Shown: positions 1 through 8,294 of the stretch, piece by piece
Numbering within the stretch: position 1 is the stretch's first letter
How the letters are laid out: the number at the start of each line of letters is the position of its first letter
Source of the DNA: JAAYAO01 sp051133435
GTDB taxonomy: Bacteria > Actinomycetota > Actinomycetes > Propionibacteriales > Propionibacteriaceae
Direction of reading: 5' to 3'
NCBI RefSeq assembly: GCF_051133435.1
Contig: NZ_JBPGNY010000001.1
Location: 248,001-312,000 of the forward strand
DNA length: 64,000 nt
The notes under the pieces: generated by a model
Database searches by the model: none
What the model saw: the letters and a program-made list of their open reading frames with translations, nothing else
Told to the model about the DNA's origin: nothing
Program-made: the position numbers and the translations under genes

Positions 1-272
1 GGCGACCTGAGGGGAGGCCTCAAGGGAGGAGGTCATGTAGTAGGGCTCCGATATGGGGTTGAACGATGGACACACGCCGCAACCCGATCGTGGAGGAGAA
101 CTCTTTTGCTGAAGGACCCAACGCGAGCGCAACCTGCTCCGTCCGAGGATGCGCAGGCCACAGCGCCATGAAAGCCTATCTGCGAGCGGATGCCTTGGTC
201 AATCTGTGAACCGCCCCGCCCGTGGGCTTACGATGAGCGCGAACTCGACGGCAAGGCTCGAAAGGAAATCCC
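1..272. other. leader region without a confident gene
   Basis: No recognisable gene is seen here. A 47-codon open frame on the plus strand runs from ATG at 66 to TGA at 209 (begins MDTRRNPIVEENSFA). It has no clear Shine-Dalgarno sequence and its tail looks non-coding. A GGAGGAGG-like stretch at 25-33 is followed at once by ATG-TAG, so it does not serve a normal gene. The region may hold the remains of a gene or the promoter of the gene at 273. Confidence 0.25.
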
Positions 273-1052
273 ATGGCACAGAAGAACAAGCGCGGGTTGG
301 TGATCGCCATCGTAGCGCTGGTGCTGGCCGCGCTGCTGGGTACGTGGTACATCCTCTCGGGCGAGAAGGACACCGCCGGTGATCCGCCGGCACCCTCACC
401 GGCCTCGAGTTCGGCGGCCCCGGCGAGCCCCTCCCCCGCCGACGGTGCCGAACAGTGCGACCCGATGGGTGCCGGATTCGTGCCGACCGAGTTCGAAATG
501 CCCGGTTCCAAGACCGTCACCCCGGTGCTGTCGCTGGGCCGTGATGCCAACGACGCAGCCGCGGCACCGCCCAAGGATCAATCGCACACCACCGGGTGGT
601 TCAACGAGGGCCCGATGGCCGGCAGCACCCAGGGCAAGATCGTGCTGACCATCCACACCTACCGCAACGGTGGCGCGCTGGGTAATGAGATGTACGAGGA
701 CGGCCCGAAGAAGGTCAAGGAAGGCGACCGAATGATCCTGCGCGACGAGAACGGCAACGTCGCGTGTTACACGGTGTCGGGCATCGAGAAGATCTGGGTG
801 AAGGATTACGACCCCGAATCCGATGCGATCTACGACTGGGACGGTGACCCCAAGATCGCGGTGGTGATCTGCTGGGACTACAACGACGAGGCCCAGGACT
901 GGGATTCGCGGATCGTCTACTACGCCGACCCGGTCGACGATGGTGCCAGTGGCAGCGACCGCACCGAACAGGCGCCGAAGCCGAACACCCAGCCGTCCGC
1001 ACCGCCGTCGAATGCCCCGGAGAGCGCGCCGGGCAACGCTCCGTCGAACTGA
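273..1052 (+). CDS. membrane-anchored protein of unknown function
   Basis: This 259-residue protein is not recognised. It starts with a short basic stretch (MAQKNKRG) and one hydrophobic segment at about residues 8-27, so it is probably anchored in the membrane with the rest outside the cell. A Pro/Ala/Ser-rich linker (about 36-57) leads to a globular region of about 160 residues rich in Asp, Trp and Tyr, and the last 35 residues are again Pro/Ser/Asn-rich. Two cysteines (in EQCDP and VACYT) and a third in VICWDY could form a disulfide. An AAGGAAA motif lies just upstream of the ATG. It converges on polA. Translation is well supported by codon bias; function is open. Confidence 0.75.
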   Translation: MAQKNKRGLVIAIVALVLAALLGTWYILSGEKDTAGDPPAPSPASSSAAPASPSPADGAEQCDPMGAGFVPTEFEMPGSKTVTPVLSLGRDANDAAAAPPKDQSHTTGWFNEGPMAGSTQGKIVLTIHTYRNGGALGNEMYEDGPKKVKEGDRMILRDENGNVACYTVSGIEKIWVKDYDPESDAIYDWDGDPKIAVVICWDYNDEAQDWDSRIVYYADPVDDGASGSDRTEQAPKPNTQPSAPPSNAPESAPGNAPSN

Positions 1053-1061
1053 TCCCCCGGT

Positions 1062-1086
1062 CGGCCGGCGCGGCTGCGTCCGGCCG
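1062..1086. terminator. candidate hairpin between convergent genes
   Basis: A 7-bp GC-only stem (CGGCCGG at 1062-1068 with CCGGCCG at 1080-1086) with an 11-nt loop sits between the stop codons of the gene ending at 1052 and polA ending at 1098. There is no T-tract, so the assignment is tentative. Confidence 0.35.
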
Positions 1087-1097
1087 GCGGAGGCGAC

Positions 1098-3812
1098 TCA
1101 GTGGGCCGCGTCGTGCCAGGAGTGGCCCACCCCGACCGACACGTCGAGGGGCACCGCCAGTGCCATCGCGTTGCCCATCCGGTCGCGGGCGATCTCTTCC
1201 AGGGCCTGTCGTTCCCCGGGGGCGACCTCGAAGACCAGTTCGTCGTGTACCTGCAACAGCATCCGGCTGCGCAGGTTGGCATCGCGCAGGGCCTGATCGA
1301 CATCGAGCATGGCGATCTTGATGATGTCGGCCGCGGTGCCCTGGATCGGGGCGTTCAACGCCATCCGCTCGGCCATCTCGCGGCGTTGCCGGTTCGAACT
1401 GGTCAGGTCGGGTAGGTAGCGGCGCCGGCCGAGCAGGGTTTCGGTGAAACCACTGCGGCTGGCCTGGGCAACGATCGACTGCAGGTAGTCGCGCACCCCT
1501 CCGAAGCGTTCGAAGTACTCCTCGCGCAGGGCCCGGGCCTCGGAGACCTCGATGCCGAGCTGATTGGACAGTCCGAAGGGGCTGAGCCCGTAGGCCAGGC
1601 CGTAGTTCATCGCCTTGATCTTGGCCCGCTGTTCCACGCTGACCGCGTCGGCGGCCACCCCGAACACCCGTCCGGCCATCGCGGTGTGGAAGTCGGCGCC
1701 CGACTTGAAGGCCTCGATCAAGCCTTCATCTTCCGAGCTGTGCGCCATGATCCGCATCTCGATCTGGGAGTAGTCGGCGGTCATCAGGGACTCGTAGCCG
1801 TCACCGACCACGAAGGCCTCACGGATTCGGCGGCCCTCCTCGGTGCGGATCGGGATGTTCTGCAGGTTCGGGTCGGTGCTGGACAGCCGTCCGGTGGCCG
1901 CGATCGTCTGCAGGTAGGTGGTGTGGATCCGGCCGTCGTCGCTGATTGCCTTCAGCAGACCCTCGACGGTCTGGCGCAGCCGGATCGCGTCGCGGTGTTC
2001 CAGCAGCCGGGCCAGGAAGGGGTGCTCGGTCTTGGCGTACAGCCCCTGCAGGGCCTCGGCATCGGTGGTGTACCCGGTGCGGGTGCGGCGGGTCTTGGGC
2101 ATGCCCAGCTCGTCGAACAAGACCGCCTGCAACTGCTTCGGAGAGCCGAGGTTGATCTGCTTGCCGAGTACCTCGTAGGCCTCGGTCTCGGCGGTGCGCA
2201 CCCGGGCGTCGAACTGCGATTCCAGATCGGACAGGTAGTCGGCGTCGGCGGCGATGCCGGTGCGTTCCATCCCGGCCAGCACCCGTTGCAGCGGCAACTC
2301 CACGCCCTGCAGCAGTTCGATGCCGCCGTGGTCGGTGAGCTCGTCATCGAGGGCGTCGGCCAGGTCGATCACCGCCCGGGCCCGCACCGCGGCGACCCGG
2401 TGGGCGGCGGCGTCGGTCTCGTCGGCGGCGAAGTCGAAGGCGGGTTGGTCGTCGCTGCCGGTGGCGGGCAGTTCGTCGATCCGCAGTTCTCGGCGCAGGT
2501 GGCGCACGGTGAGGTCGCCCAGGTCATAGCTGCGTTGGTCGGGACGCAGCAGATAGGCGGCCAGTTCGGTATCGCTGACCAGCCCGGCCAGATCCCAGCC
2601 GCGCGCCCACAGCGCCAGCAGCAGCGGCTTGGCCGAATGAGTGGCCTTGGGCTGGTTGGGGTCGGCCAGCCACTCGGCGAGCGCCCGGTCGTCCTCGGGG
2701 TCGAGTTCGGTGACGTCGATCCAGGCCGCGGCACCGTCGTCGGAGGCGATCGCCAGCCCGCTCAGGTCGCCGGTGCCCTGCCGGGCCCAGCCGATCATGT
2801 CCAGCCCGGTGCGGTGCGCCGTCGCGTGCTCGGCCAGCCAGCCGGCCACCTCGCCGGTGTGCAGGTTCTCGGCGCTGACCTCGAAGCCGCCCTCGGGTTC
2901 TGTCTCGACCGGGGCGAGGGTTTCGACCAGCCGCTCGCGCAGCACCCGGAATTCCAGGGAGTCGAACAGGGTGTGGGTGGCTTCCCGGTCCCATTCCCGG
3001 CGGGCCAGATCGCCCGGGCCGACGGGTAGGTCCAGGTCGCGCACCAGTTCGTTCAGCCGGCGGTTGCGCCGGACGTCATCGAGGTGGGCGCGGAAGTTCT
3101 CGCCGGCCTTGCCCTTGATGTCGTCGGCGCGGGCCAGCAGGTTCTCCAGCCCGTCATAGGCGGTCAGCCACTTGGCGGCGGTCTTCGGGCCGACCCCGGG
3201 CACCCCGGGCAGGTTGTCGGAGTTCTCGCCGACCAGGGCGGCCAGTTCGGGGTACTGCGCCGGCGGCACCAGGTACTTCTCGGCCACCCCGGCAGGGTCG
3301 AGCCGGGCCAGTTCGGAGACACCCTTCTTCGGGTAGAGCACGGTGACCCGGTCGTTGACCAACTGGAAGGTGTCGCGGTCGCCCGAGATCACCAGCACGT
3401 CCATCTGGTCGGACGCGGCGCCGGCCAGGGTGGCGATGATGTCGTCGGCCTCGAAGCCCTCGAGATCCAGGTGCACGATGCGCAGCGCGTCGAGCACCTC
3501 CTTGATCAGCCCGACCTGGCCGGAGAACTCCGCCGGGGAGGATTCGCGCTGGGCCTTGTACCCCTCGTACAGCTCGGTGCGGAAGGTCTGCCGCGACTTG
3601 TCGAAGGCCACCGCCAGGTGGGTGGGCTGTTCGTCGCGCAGGACGTTGATCAGCATCGAGGTGAAGCCGTAGACCGCGTTGGTGTGCTGACCGGTGGTGG
3701 TCGAGAAGTTGTCCACCGGCAACGCGAAGAAGGCGCGATAGGCCATCGAGTGGCCGTCGATCAGCAGCAGGCGCGGTCGCTCGGACGGGGTCGTCGTTGA
3801 GGTCGTGGGCAC
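1098..3812 (-). CDS. polA: DNA polymerase I
   Basis: The 904-residue product is a full-length family A DNA polymerase for Okazaki-fragment processing and repair. The N-terminal 300 residues form the 5'-nuclease domain (LLLIDGHSMAYRAFFA; DADD-type acidic patches such as FEADDIIA). The middle (about 310-490) aligns with the 3'-5' exonuclease fold, but the expected Asp-x-Glu of motif I reads GLDMIG, so proofreading is probably lost, as known for mycobacterial PolA. The C-terminal polymerase has motif A (ADYSQIEMR), motif B (KIKAMNYGLAYG) and motif C (QVHDELVFEV). It follows the response-regulator gene by 12 bp on the same strand and is probably co-transcribed with it. Confidence 0.98.
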   Translation of the reverse strand: MPTTSTTTPSERPRLLLIDGHSMAYRAFFALPVDNFSTTTGQHTNAVYGFTSMLINVLRDEQPTHLAVAFDKSRQTFRTELYEGYKAQRESSPAEFSGQVGLIKEVLDALRIVHLDLEGFEADDIIATLAGAASDQMDVLVISGDRDTFQLVNDRVTVLYPKKGVSELARLDPAGVAEKYLVPPAQYPELAALVGENSDNLPGVPGVGPKTAAKWLTAYDGLENLLARADDIKGKAGENFRAHLDDVRRNRRLNELVRDLDLPVGPGDLARREWDREATHTLFDSLEFRVLRERLVETLAPVETEPEGGFEVSAENLHTGEVAGWLAEHATAHRTGLDMIGWARQGTGDLSGLAIASDDGAAAWIDVTELDPEDDRALAEWLADPNQPKATHSAKPLLLALWARGWDLAGLVSDTELAAYLLRPDQRSYDLGDLTVRHLRRELRIDELPATGSDDQPAFDFAADETDAAAHRVAAVRARAVIDLADALDDELTDHGGIELLQGVELPLQRVLAGMERTGIAADADYLSDLESQFDARVRTAETEAYEVLGKQINLGSPKQLQAVLFDELGMPKTRRTRTGYTTDAEALQGLYAKTEHPFLARLLEHRDAIRLRQTVEGLLKAISDDGRIHTTYLQTIAATGRLSSTDPNLQNIPIRTEEGRRIREAFVVGDGYESLMTADYSQIEMRIMAHSSEDEGLIEAFKSGADFHTAMAGRVFGVAADAVSVEQRAKIKAMNYGLAYGLSPFGLSNQLGIEVSEARALREEYFERFGGVRDYLQSIVAQASRSGFTETLLGRRRYLPDLTSSNRQRREMAERMALNAPIQGTAADIIKIAMLDVDQALRDANLRSRMLLQVHDELVFEVAPGERQALEEIARDRMGNAMALAVPLDVSVGVGHSWHDAAH

Positions 3813-3824
3813 CCCGCGACCTTA

Positions 3825-4442
3825 CTACTTGCGGATCTGCTGGGCTTGCTCGATGACGCCCTCGGCCACCTCGCGCATCGACTTGCGCAGGTCCATCGCG
3901 GTCTTCTGGATCCACCGGAAGGCTTCCGGCTCGGACAGCCCCAGACCCTCCTGGAGCAGGCCCTTGGCCCGGTCGACCGCCTTGCGCGAGGCGAGTTGTT
4001 CGGCCAGGTCCGACACCTCGGCCTCGACGGCCTTGATCTCGGCGAAGCGGGCCATCGCGATTTCGATCGCCGGCACCACATCGGAGGCGTCGAAGGGCTT
4101 GACCACATAGGCCATCGCCCCGGCCTCACGGGCGCGCTCGACCAGTTCCCGCTGGCTGAACGCGGTCAACATCACCACCGGGGCGATCCTCTCGGTGGCG
4201 ATCGTCTGGGCCGCGCTGATGCCGTCCAGCTTGGGCATCTTGACGTCCATCACGACCAAGTCGGGTTGTAGTTCACGCGCCAACGCGATGGCGGCCTCAC
4301 CGTCGGCGGCCTCGCCGACCACGGTGTAGCCCTCTTCGGTCAGCAGTTCGACCAGGTCGAGGCGGATCAGGGCCTCGTCCTCGGCCACGATGACGCGGAC
4401 GGAGTGCTCTGTGGGGGTGTCTTGTTGACTCACGCCCCCCAT
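3825..4442 (-). CDS. ANTAR-domain response regulator (PdtaR-like)
   Basis: The protein has 205 residues: a receiver domain (about 15-130) followed by a C-terminal ANTAR RNA-binding domain. The receiver has the acidic pair in VIVAEDEALIR, the phospho-acceptor Asp in LVVMDVKMP, the Thr in MLTAFS and the Lys in VVKPFD. The ANTAR segment contains AKGLLQEGLGLSEPEAF and the following helix. ANTAR regulators bind paired hairpins in nascent RNA and act by antitermination or on translation; mycobacterial PdtaR (Rv1626) is the nearest named relative and its gene lies in the same chromosomal neighbourhood as pyk and polA. No partner histidine kinase is seen here. A GTG at codon 4 is an alternative start. 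Confidence 0.93.
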   Translation of the reverse strand: MGGVSQQDTPTEHSVRVIVAEDEALIRLDLVELLTEEGYTVVGEAADGEAAIALARELQPDLVVMDVKMPKLDGISAAQTIATERIAPVVMLTAFSQRELVERAREAGAMAYVVKPFDASDVVPAIEIAMARFAEIKAVEAEVSDLAEQLASRKAVDRAKGLLQEGLGLSEPEAFRWIQKTAMDLRKSMREVAEGVIEQAQQIRK

Positions 4443-4510
4443 TGTGGTGCACCGACCCTGCAGTTGGGAAACGTTCCCGCCTCGACTGGGTGTCGGAGCC
4501 AGGATTCGGC

Positions 4511-4516
4511 TACACT
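4511..4516 (+). promoter_or_regulatory. -10-like element of the tRNA-Leu gene
   Basis: A TACACT hexamer lies 15 nt upstream of the tRNA 5' end, the usual distance for a short pre-tRNA leader. I see no convincing -35 hexamer at 16-18 nt spacing. Confidence 0.4.
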
Positions 4517-4530
4517 GGCTCAGCGCTCCT

Positions 4531-4613
4531 GCCGGAGTGGCGGAACGGTATACGCGGTCGGCTCAAACCCGGCTGCCCGGAAGGGCTTAGGGGTTCGAAT
4601 CCCCTCTCCGGTA
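4531..4613 (+). tRNA. tRNA-Leu (anticodon CAA)
   Basis: An 83-nt class II tRNA. The acceptor stem pairs GCCGGAG with CTCCGGT, with discriminator A at 4613. The anticodon stem is GTCGG/CCGGC around the loop CTCAAAC, which places CAA at 4564-4566 and decodes UUG. The T arm is AGGGG-TTCGAAT-CCCCT and there is a long variable arm, typical of tRNA-Leu. The CCA end is not encoded. The gene is on the opposite strand from its neighbours and is followed 5 nt later by a strong hairpin. Confidence 0.95.
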
Positions 4614-4618
4614 CGAAA

Positions 4619-4656
4619 CGAAACGGGCTCTGCTTTTCGAGGCAGAGCCCGTTTCG
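4619..4656. terminator. strong hairpin after tRNA-Leu, also facing pyk
   Basis: A perfect 15-bp stem (4619-4633 with 4642-4656) closes an 8-nt loop. It begins 5 nt after the tRNA and lies 50 nt beyond the pyk stop codon, so it can end transcription from both sides. T-rich flanks are short (GTTTCGGGTTT on the plus side). Confidence 0.8.
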
Positions 4657-4705
4657 GGTTTCCGGGAGACCAATGTGTTTCCGGGAGAATGGCGTGTTTC
4701 CGCGC

Positions 4706-6130
4706 TCAGGCGCGGCCACCGATCTTGCGCACCCGCAGGGCGTTGGTCGACCCGGCGAAGCCGACCGGGGAGCCGGCCACGATCACCACGCGCTCCCCCT
4801 CCTCGGCCAGACCGAGGCTGAGCAGCGACTGGTCGACCTGCAGGGCCATGTCGTCGGTGTTCTGGACGACCGGGGCCACATACACCCGCACGCCCCAGGT
4901 GAGGCTGAGTTCCTGGCGCACCTTCGGGTCGGGGGTGAAGGCCACCACCGGAATCCGGCTGCGCAGCCGCGACAGCCGCCGGGCGGTGTCCCCGGAATGG
5001 GTGAAGGCCACCAGGTAGCGGGCGCCGACCCGTTCGGCCACCTCGGCGGCGGCCTTGGCGATCACCCCGCCGGTGGTGTGCGGATTCCATTCGATGTGAT
5101 CGATCTGGCCGAGGGCCTGGGATTCGGTGGTGTCGACGATCCGGGCCATCGTGCCGACCGCGTCCATCGGGTAACGGCCGATGCTGGTCTCACCCGACAG
5201 CATCACCGCGTCGGCCCCGTCCAGAATCGCGTTCGCGACATCGGAGGCCTCGGCCCGGGTGGGCCGCGGGTTGGAGATCATCGACTCCAGCATCTGGGTG
5301 GCCACGATCACCGGTTTGGCCCAGCGTCGGGCCGCGGCCACGATGCGCTTCTGCACCAGCGGGACGACGTCGAGCGGCAGTTCGACGCCCAGGTCGCCGC
5401 GGGCCACCATGAAACCGTCGAAGGCGTCGATGATGTCGTCGAGGTTCTCCACCGCCTGGGGCTTCTCGATCTTGGCGATCAGCGGAACCCGGCGGCCCTC
5501 CTCGTCCATCACCTCACGCACCGCATCGGCATCGACACCGTTGCGGACGAACGACAGCGCGATCATGTCAACGCCGTTGCGCAGGGCCCACCGCAGGTCC
5601 TGCTCGTCCTTCTCGCTCATCGCCGGCACGCTAACCGCAACGCCCGGCAGGTTGATGCCCTTGTTGTTGGACACCACCCCACCGACCTCGACGGTCGCGT
5701 GCACCTCGGTGTCGGTGACACTGACGGCACGCAGCACCAGCTTGCCGTCGTCGATCAGGATCGGATCACCGGGTCGAACATCGTCGGGAAGTTTCTTGTG
5801 GGTGGTGCTGCAGATCTCGGGGGTGCCCGGCACGTCCTCGACGGTGATCGTGAAGGGGTCGCCGGGTACCAGGGTGGCCGACCCCTCCTGGAAACGGCCG
5901 AGCCTGATCTTGGGGCCCTGCAGGTCGGCGAACACGCCGATCGTGCGGCCGCATTCCTCGGCGGCGGTGCGGATTTCGGTGAGCCGCTCCAGGTGTTCGG
6001 CGTGCTCACCGTGGCTCATGTTCAACCGAGCCACGTCCATACCGGCCATGATCAGGTCTTTGGCACGCTCCGCTCCGGTGGTCGCCGGGCCCAGGGTGCA
6101 CACAATCTTTGCTCTACGCACGGGTTTCAC
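4706..6130 (-). CDS. pyk: pyruvate kinase
   Basis: The 474-residue enzyme converts phosphoenolpyruvate and ADP to pyruvate and ATP in glycolysis. It starts MKPVRRAKIVCTLGPAT, the standard N-terminus. Seen motifs are the substrate-loop Lys in IAKIEKPQAVENLDDI, the metal- and PEP-binding MVARGDLGVELP, and VATQMLESMI, followed by the C-terminal allosteric domain (AFTHSGDTARRLSRLR). Length and domain order are normal for bacterial type I pyruvate kinase. It is separated by 36 bp from the pseudouridine synthase gene upstream and is followed by the bidirectional hairpin. Confidence 0.98.
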   Translation of the reverse strand: MKPVRRAKIVCTLGPATTGAERAKDLIMAGMDVARLNMSHGEHAEHLERLTEIRTAAEECGRTIGVFADLQGPKIRLGRFQEGSATLVPGDPFTITVEDVPGTPEICSTTHKKLPDDVRPGDPILIDDGKLVLRAVSVTDTEVHATVEVGGVVSNNKGINLPGVAVSVPAMSEKDEQDLRWALRNGVDMIALSFVRNGVDADAVREVMDEEGRRVPLIAKIEKPQAVENLDDIIDAFDGFMVARGDLGVELPLDVVPLVQKRIVAAARRWAKPVIVATQMLESMISNPRPTRAEASDVANAILDGADAVMLSGETSIGRYPMDAVGTMARIVDTTESQALGQIDHIEWNPHTTGGVIAKAAAEVAERVGARYLVAFTHSGDTARRLSRLRSRIPVVAFTPDPKVRQELSLTWGVRVYVAPVVQNTDDMALQVDQSLLSLGLAEEGERVVIVAGSPVGFAGSTNALRVRKIGGRA

Positions 6131-6166
6131 CCTATGTCTCCCGGGCGACGAAGTCCGAACGAGGGG

Positions 6167-7090
6167 TTACGTATCGGAGACAATCGCCAGAGCGTGCGCC
6201 AAATCATCGGGATAAGCGGACTCGAAAACCACCCGATCGCCGGTGCCCGGGTGCTCGAAACCCAGCCGCACCGCGTGCAGCCACTGACGTTGCAGACCGA
6301 GCCGCTCGGCCAGTACCGGGTCGGCCCCGTACAGCGGGTCACCCACGCACGGATGGTGCAGAGCCGACAGGTGCACCCGGATCTGATGGGTGCGGCCGGT
6401 TTCCAACTCGATCTCCAGCAGAGTGCAGGCCACGAAGGCCTCCACGGTGGTGTAGTGGGTGATCGATTCGCGGCCGCCCGCGGTGACGGCCATCTTCCAC
6501 TCGGCGCCGGGGTGGCGGCCGATCGGGGCATCGATGGTGCCGTCGAAGGGGTCGGGATGGCCCTGCACCAGGGCGTGGTAGGTCTTGTCCACCACCCGGT
6601 CGCGGAAGGCCTGTTTCAGCAGGCTGTAGGCGCGTTCGCTCTTGGCCACCACCATCAGCCCCGAGGTGCCGACGTCCAGGCGTTGCACGATGCCCTGGCG
6701 CTCGGGGGCCCCGGAGGTGGAGATGGCGAACCCGGCCGCGGCGAGGTGTTCGGTCACCGAGGGGCCGTCCCAGCCGAGGCTGGGGTGGGCGGCCACCCCG
6801 GCGGGCTTGTCGATCACGATGATGTCGGAGTCGTCGTGCACGATGGCGATGCCCTCGACGAACCGGGGCCGCACCTCGATGGTGCCGGGCAGCACCTCGG
6901 GCAGGTCGACGTCCAGCATCGCCCCGGCCTGGACCCGGGTGGACTTGGCGGCGGTCTCACCGTCCACCCGGACCCGGCCCTCGGCGATCAGTTGGGCCAC
7001 CTGACTGCGGGTCAGCCCCAGCATCCGGGCGGCCGCGGCATCGACCCGGTCACCGTCGAGCCCGTCGGGGACGAACAGCACCCGGCTCAT
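6167..7090 (-). CDS. RluD/RluA-family 23S rRNA pseudouridine synthase
   Basis: The 307-residue protein has an N-terminal S4 RNA-binding domain (about 14-62; LTRSQVAQLIAEGRVRVDG) and a RluA-type catalytic domain. The catalytic Asp is D139 in VQRLDVGTSGL; DKPAGVAAHPS and GRTHQIRVHLSAL are the other family signatures. It probably isomerises uridines in 23S rRNA. Its start overlaps the lspA stop by 4 bases (ATGA), which indicates translational coupling; lspA-rluD pairing is common in bacteria. RluA, RluC and RluD cannot be told apart reliably from sequence alone, so no symbol is given. Confidence 0.94.
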   Translation of the reverse strand: MSRVLFVPDGLDGDRVDAAAARMLGLTRSQVAQLIAEGRVRVDGETAAKSTRVQAGAMLDVDLPEVLPGTIEVRPRFVEGIAIVHDDSDIIVIDKPAGVAAHPSLGWDGPSVTEHLAAAGFAISTSGAPERQGIVQRLDVGTSGLMVVAKSERAYSLLKQAFRDRVVDKTYHALVQGHPDPFDGTIDAPIGRHPGAEWKMAVTAGGRESITHYTTVEAFVACTLLEIELETGRTHQIRVHLSALHHPCVGDPLYGADPVLAERLGLQRQWLHAVRLGFEHPGTGDRVVFESAYPDDLAHALAIVSDT

Positions 7091-7776
7091 TCCGGGCTCC
7101 GCTCGGTCTCGTCATCGCCGACCCGGTCGGCGGGTTCACCGTCGGCCTCGTCCTCGGCCTCATCGGCTTCGGGGGCGGACGTCTCCGCGTCGCCGTCCGG
7201 CAGCTCGTCGTCCGGCAGCTCGTCGTCCGGCTGCTCGTCGGCAGGCTGCTCGCTGTCGGGGGTGCCGTTCCACTGTGCCCGGGTGAAGATCGACAGGATG
7301 ATGATCAACGCGGCCGCGGCGACGATGCACATATCGGCGACATTGAAGATCGGCCAGTTCGGCAGTTCCAGGAAATCGATCACATGCCCACGGCCCGGTG
7401 CCGGGTCGCGGAAGATCCGGTCGATCAGGTTGCCGACCACCCCGGCCAGCAGCAACCCCAACCCCAGGGCCCAGCCCAAGTGCACCACCCGCGGGGCCAG
7501 GAAGAACAGCACGAACAGGGTCACCGCGGAGGCGAGGATGGTGAAGATCCAGGTGGACTCGGCCCCCAGGCTGAAGGCGGCGCCGGGGTTGAACACCAGG
7601 CGCAGTTTCAGCCATTCACCCAGGAAAGGTCGGGGCTCCCCCGGTTCCAGGCTGTTCAGGGCCCATTGTTTGGTGACCTGATCGGCGGCCACCAGGGTCG
7701 CGGCCACCAGCAACAACAGTGCGGTGGCCGTGGGACGAGTTATCGGCGTTCGGCGCGCTGCTTGCACTTCACACAC
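7087..7776 (-). CDS. lspA: signal peptidase II with acidic C-terminal tail
   Basis: Lipoprotein signal peptidase, an integral membrane aspartyl protease that cleaves before the lipid-modified Cys of prolipoproteins. The core (about 15-175) has four hydrophobic segments and the family blocks DQVTKQWA, NPGAAFSL, GNLIDR (catalytic Asp) and FNVADM (second catalytic Asp). Past the last membrane segment is an unusual tail of about 55 residues made of DDELPDDELP-like repeats. The GTG start lies inside the upstream DksA-type gene, a 37-bp overlap; a second GTG three codons later is possible. Confidence 0.95.
   Translation of the reverse strand: MCEVQAARRTPITRPTATALLLLVAATLVAADQVTKQWALNSLEPGEPRPFLGEWLKLRLVFNPGAAFSLGAESTWIFTILASAVTLFVLFFLAPRVVHLGWALGLGLLLAGVVGNLIDRIFRDPAPGRGHVIDFLELPNWPIFNVADMCIVAAAALIIILSIFTRAQWNGTPDSEQPADEQPDDELPDDELPDGDAETSAPEADEAEDEADGEPADRVGDDETERSPE
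7196..7250 (-). repeat. 15-bp tandem repeats in lspA
   Basis: About three copies of a 15-bp unit (CAGCTCGTCGTCCGG on the plus strand) encode the ELPDD-type acidic tail of LspA. The first two copies are identical and the third has diverged. Confidence 0.75.
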
Positions 7777-8198
7777 ATGGTCGCGCGCGGAAACACCTGC
7801 AGCCGGCCCTTACCGATGGGCTGGCCACAGCTCTCACAGACTCCGTACTGCCCGAGCCGGATCATCCGCAGCGCGAGTTGGCTCTGTTCCAGCATCAGCC
7901 GGGCGTTCTGCACCAGCGACATCTCGTGGTCGCGTTCGAAGTTGCTCGACCCCACATCGGCCGGATCCCGGCCGGCACCGTCGTCGCTGGCCCGCATCCC
8001 GGCGAGTTCTTCCTCCGAGATGCGGATCGCGGTGTGCTGGCGTTCGACATCCTCGTCCAATTCGGCGATCACCTCGGCGATCTCCTCATCGGTCCACGGG
8101 TCCTCACCCTCACCTACCGGAATGACCGAGGCGTCCACCTTTTCTCGCCAATGCGGGTCACGTCCGCCGATCGGGTCGGCTCCGTCGGCCTGGGGCAT
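7740..8198 (-). CDS. DksA/TraR-family zinc-finger protein
   Basis: The 152-residue protein has a charged helical region followed by a C-terminal C4 zinc finger: CESC, 17 residues, then CVKC (about residues 118-142). The family includes DksA, which binds the RNA polymerase secondary channel, and RNA polymerase-binding actinobacterial members. The spacing C-x2-C-x17-C-x2-C is canonical. It overlaps the lspA start and heads the lspA-rluD group. The coiled-coil tip has no obvious DxxDxA motif, so DksA-like ppGpp action cannot be claimed. Confidence 0.88.
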   Translation of the reverse strand: MPQADGADPIGGRDPHWREKVDASVIPVGEGEDPWTDEEIAEVIAELDEDVERQHTAIRISEEELAGMRASDDGAGRDPADVGSSNFERDHEMSLVQNARLMLEQSQLALRMIRLGQYGVCESCGQPIGKGRLQVFPRATMCVKCKQRAERR

Positions 8199-8239
8199 GT
8201 GGTGACTCCTTTGTACTGAGGTTCAGGGCGGCAGGCTAC

Positions 8240-8280
8240 ACGAATAAAGCCCCCTCACAAGCGAAGGGGGCCAGATTCGT
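8240..8280 (-). terminator. terminator of the divIVA gene
   Basis: A 7-bp GC stem (GCCCCCT at 8249-8255 with AGGGGGC at 8265-8271) is extended by ACGAAT/ATTCGT (8240-8245 with 8275-8280). Read on the minus strand it ends in CTTTATTCGT, a T-rich tail 15 nt after the divIVA stop codon. Confidence 0.75.
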
Positions 8281-8294
8281 GTTGCTGGTTGCGG

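Noticed and set aside
66..209. 47-codon frame starting MDTRRNPIVEENSFA as the start of a Bax-inhibitor-like gene
   Set aside because: The first residues vaguely resemble such proteins, but the frame ends after 47 codons with no hydrophobic segment and no ribosome site. Kept only as a note in the leader region.
4442..7681. Very long plus-strand open frame opposite pyk, rluD and lspA
   Set aside because: Composition is His/Gly/Gln/Arg-rich and matches the antisense of well-supported GC-rich genes. No ribosome site or family motif is present.
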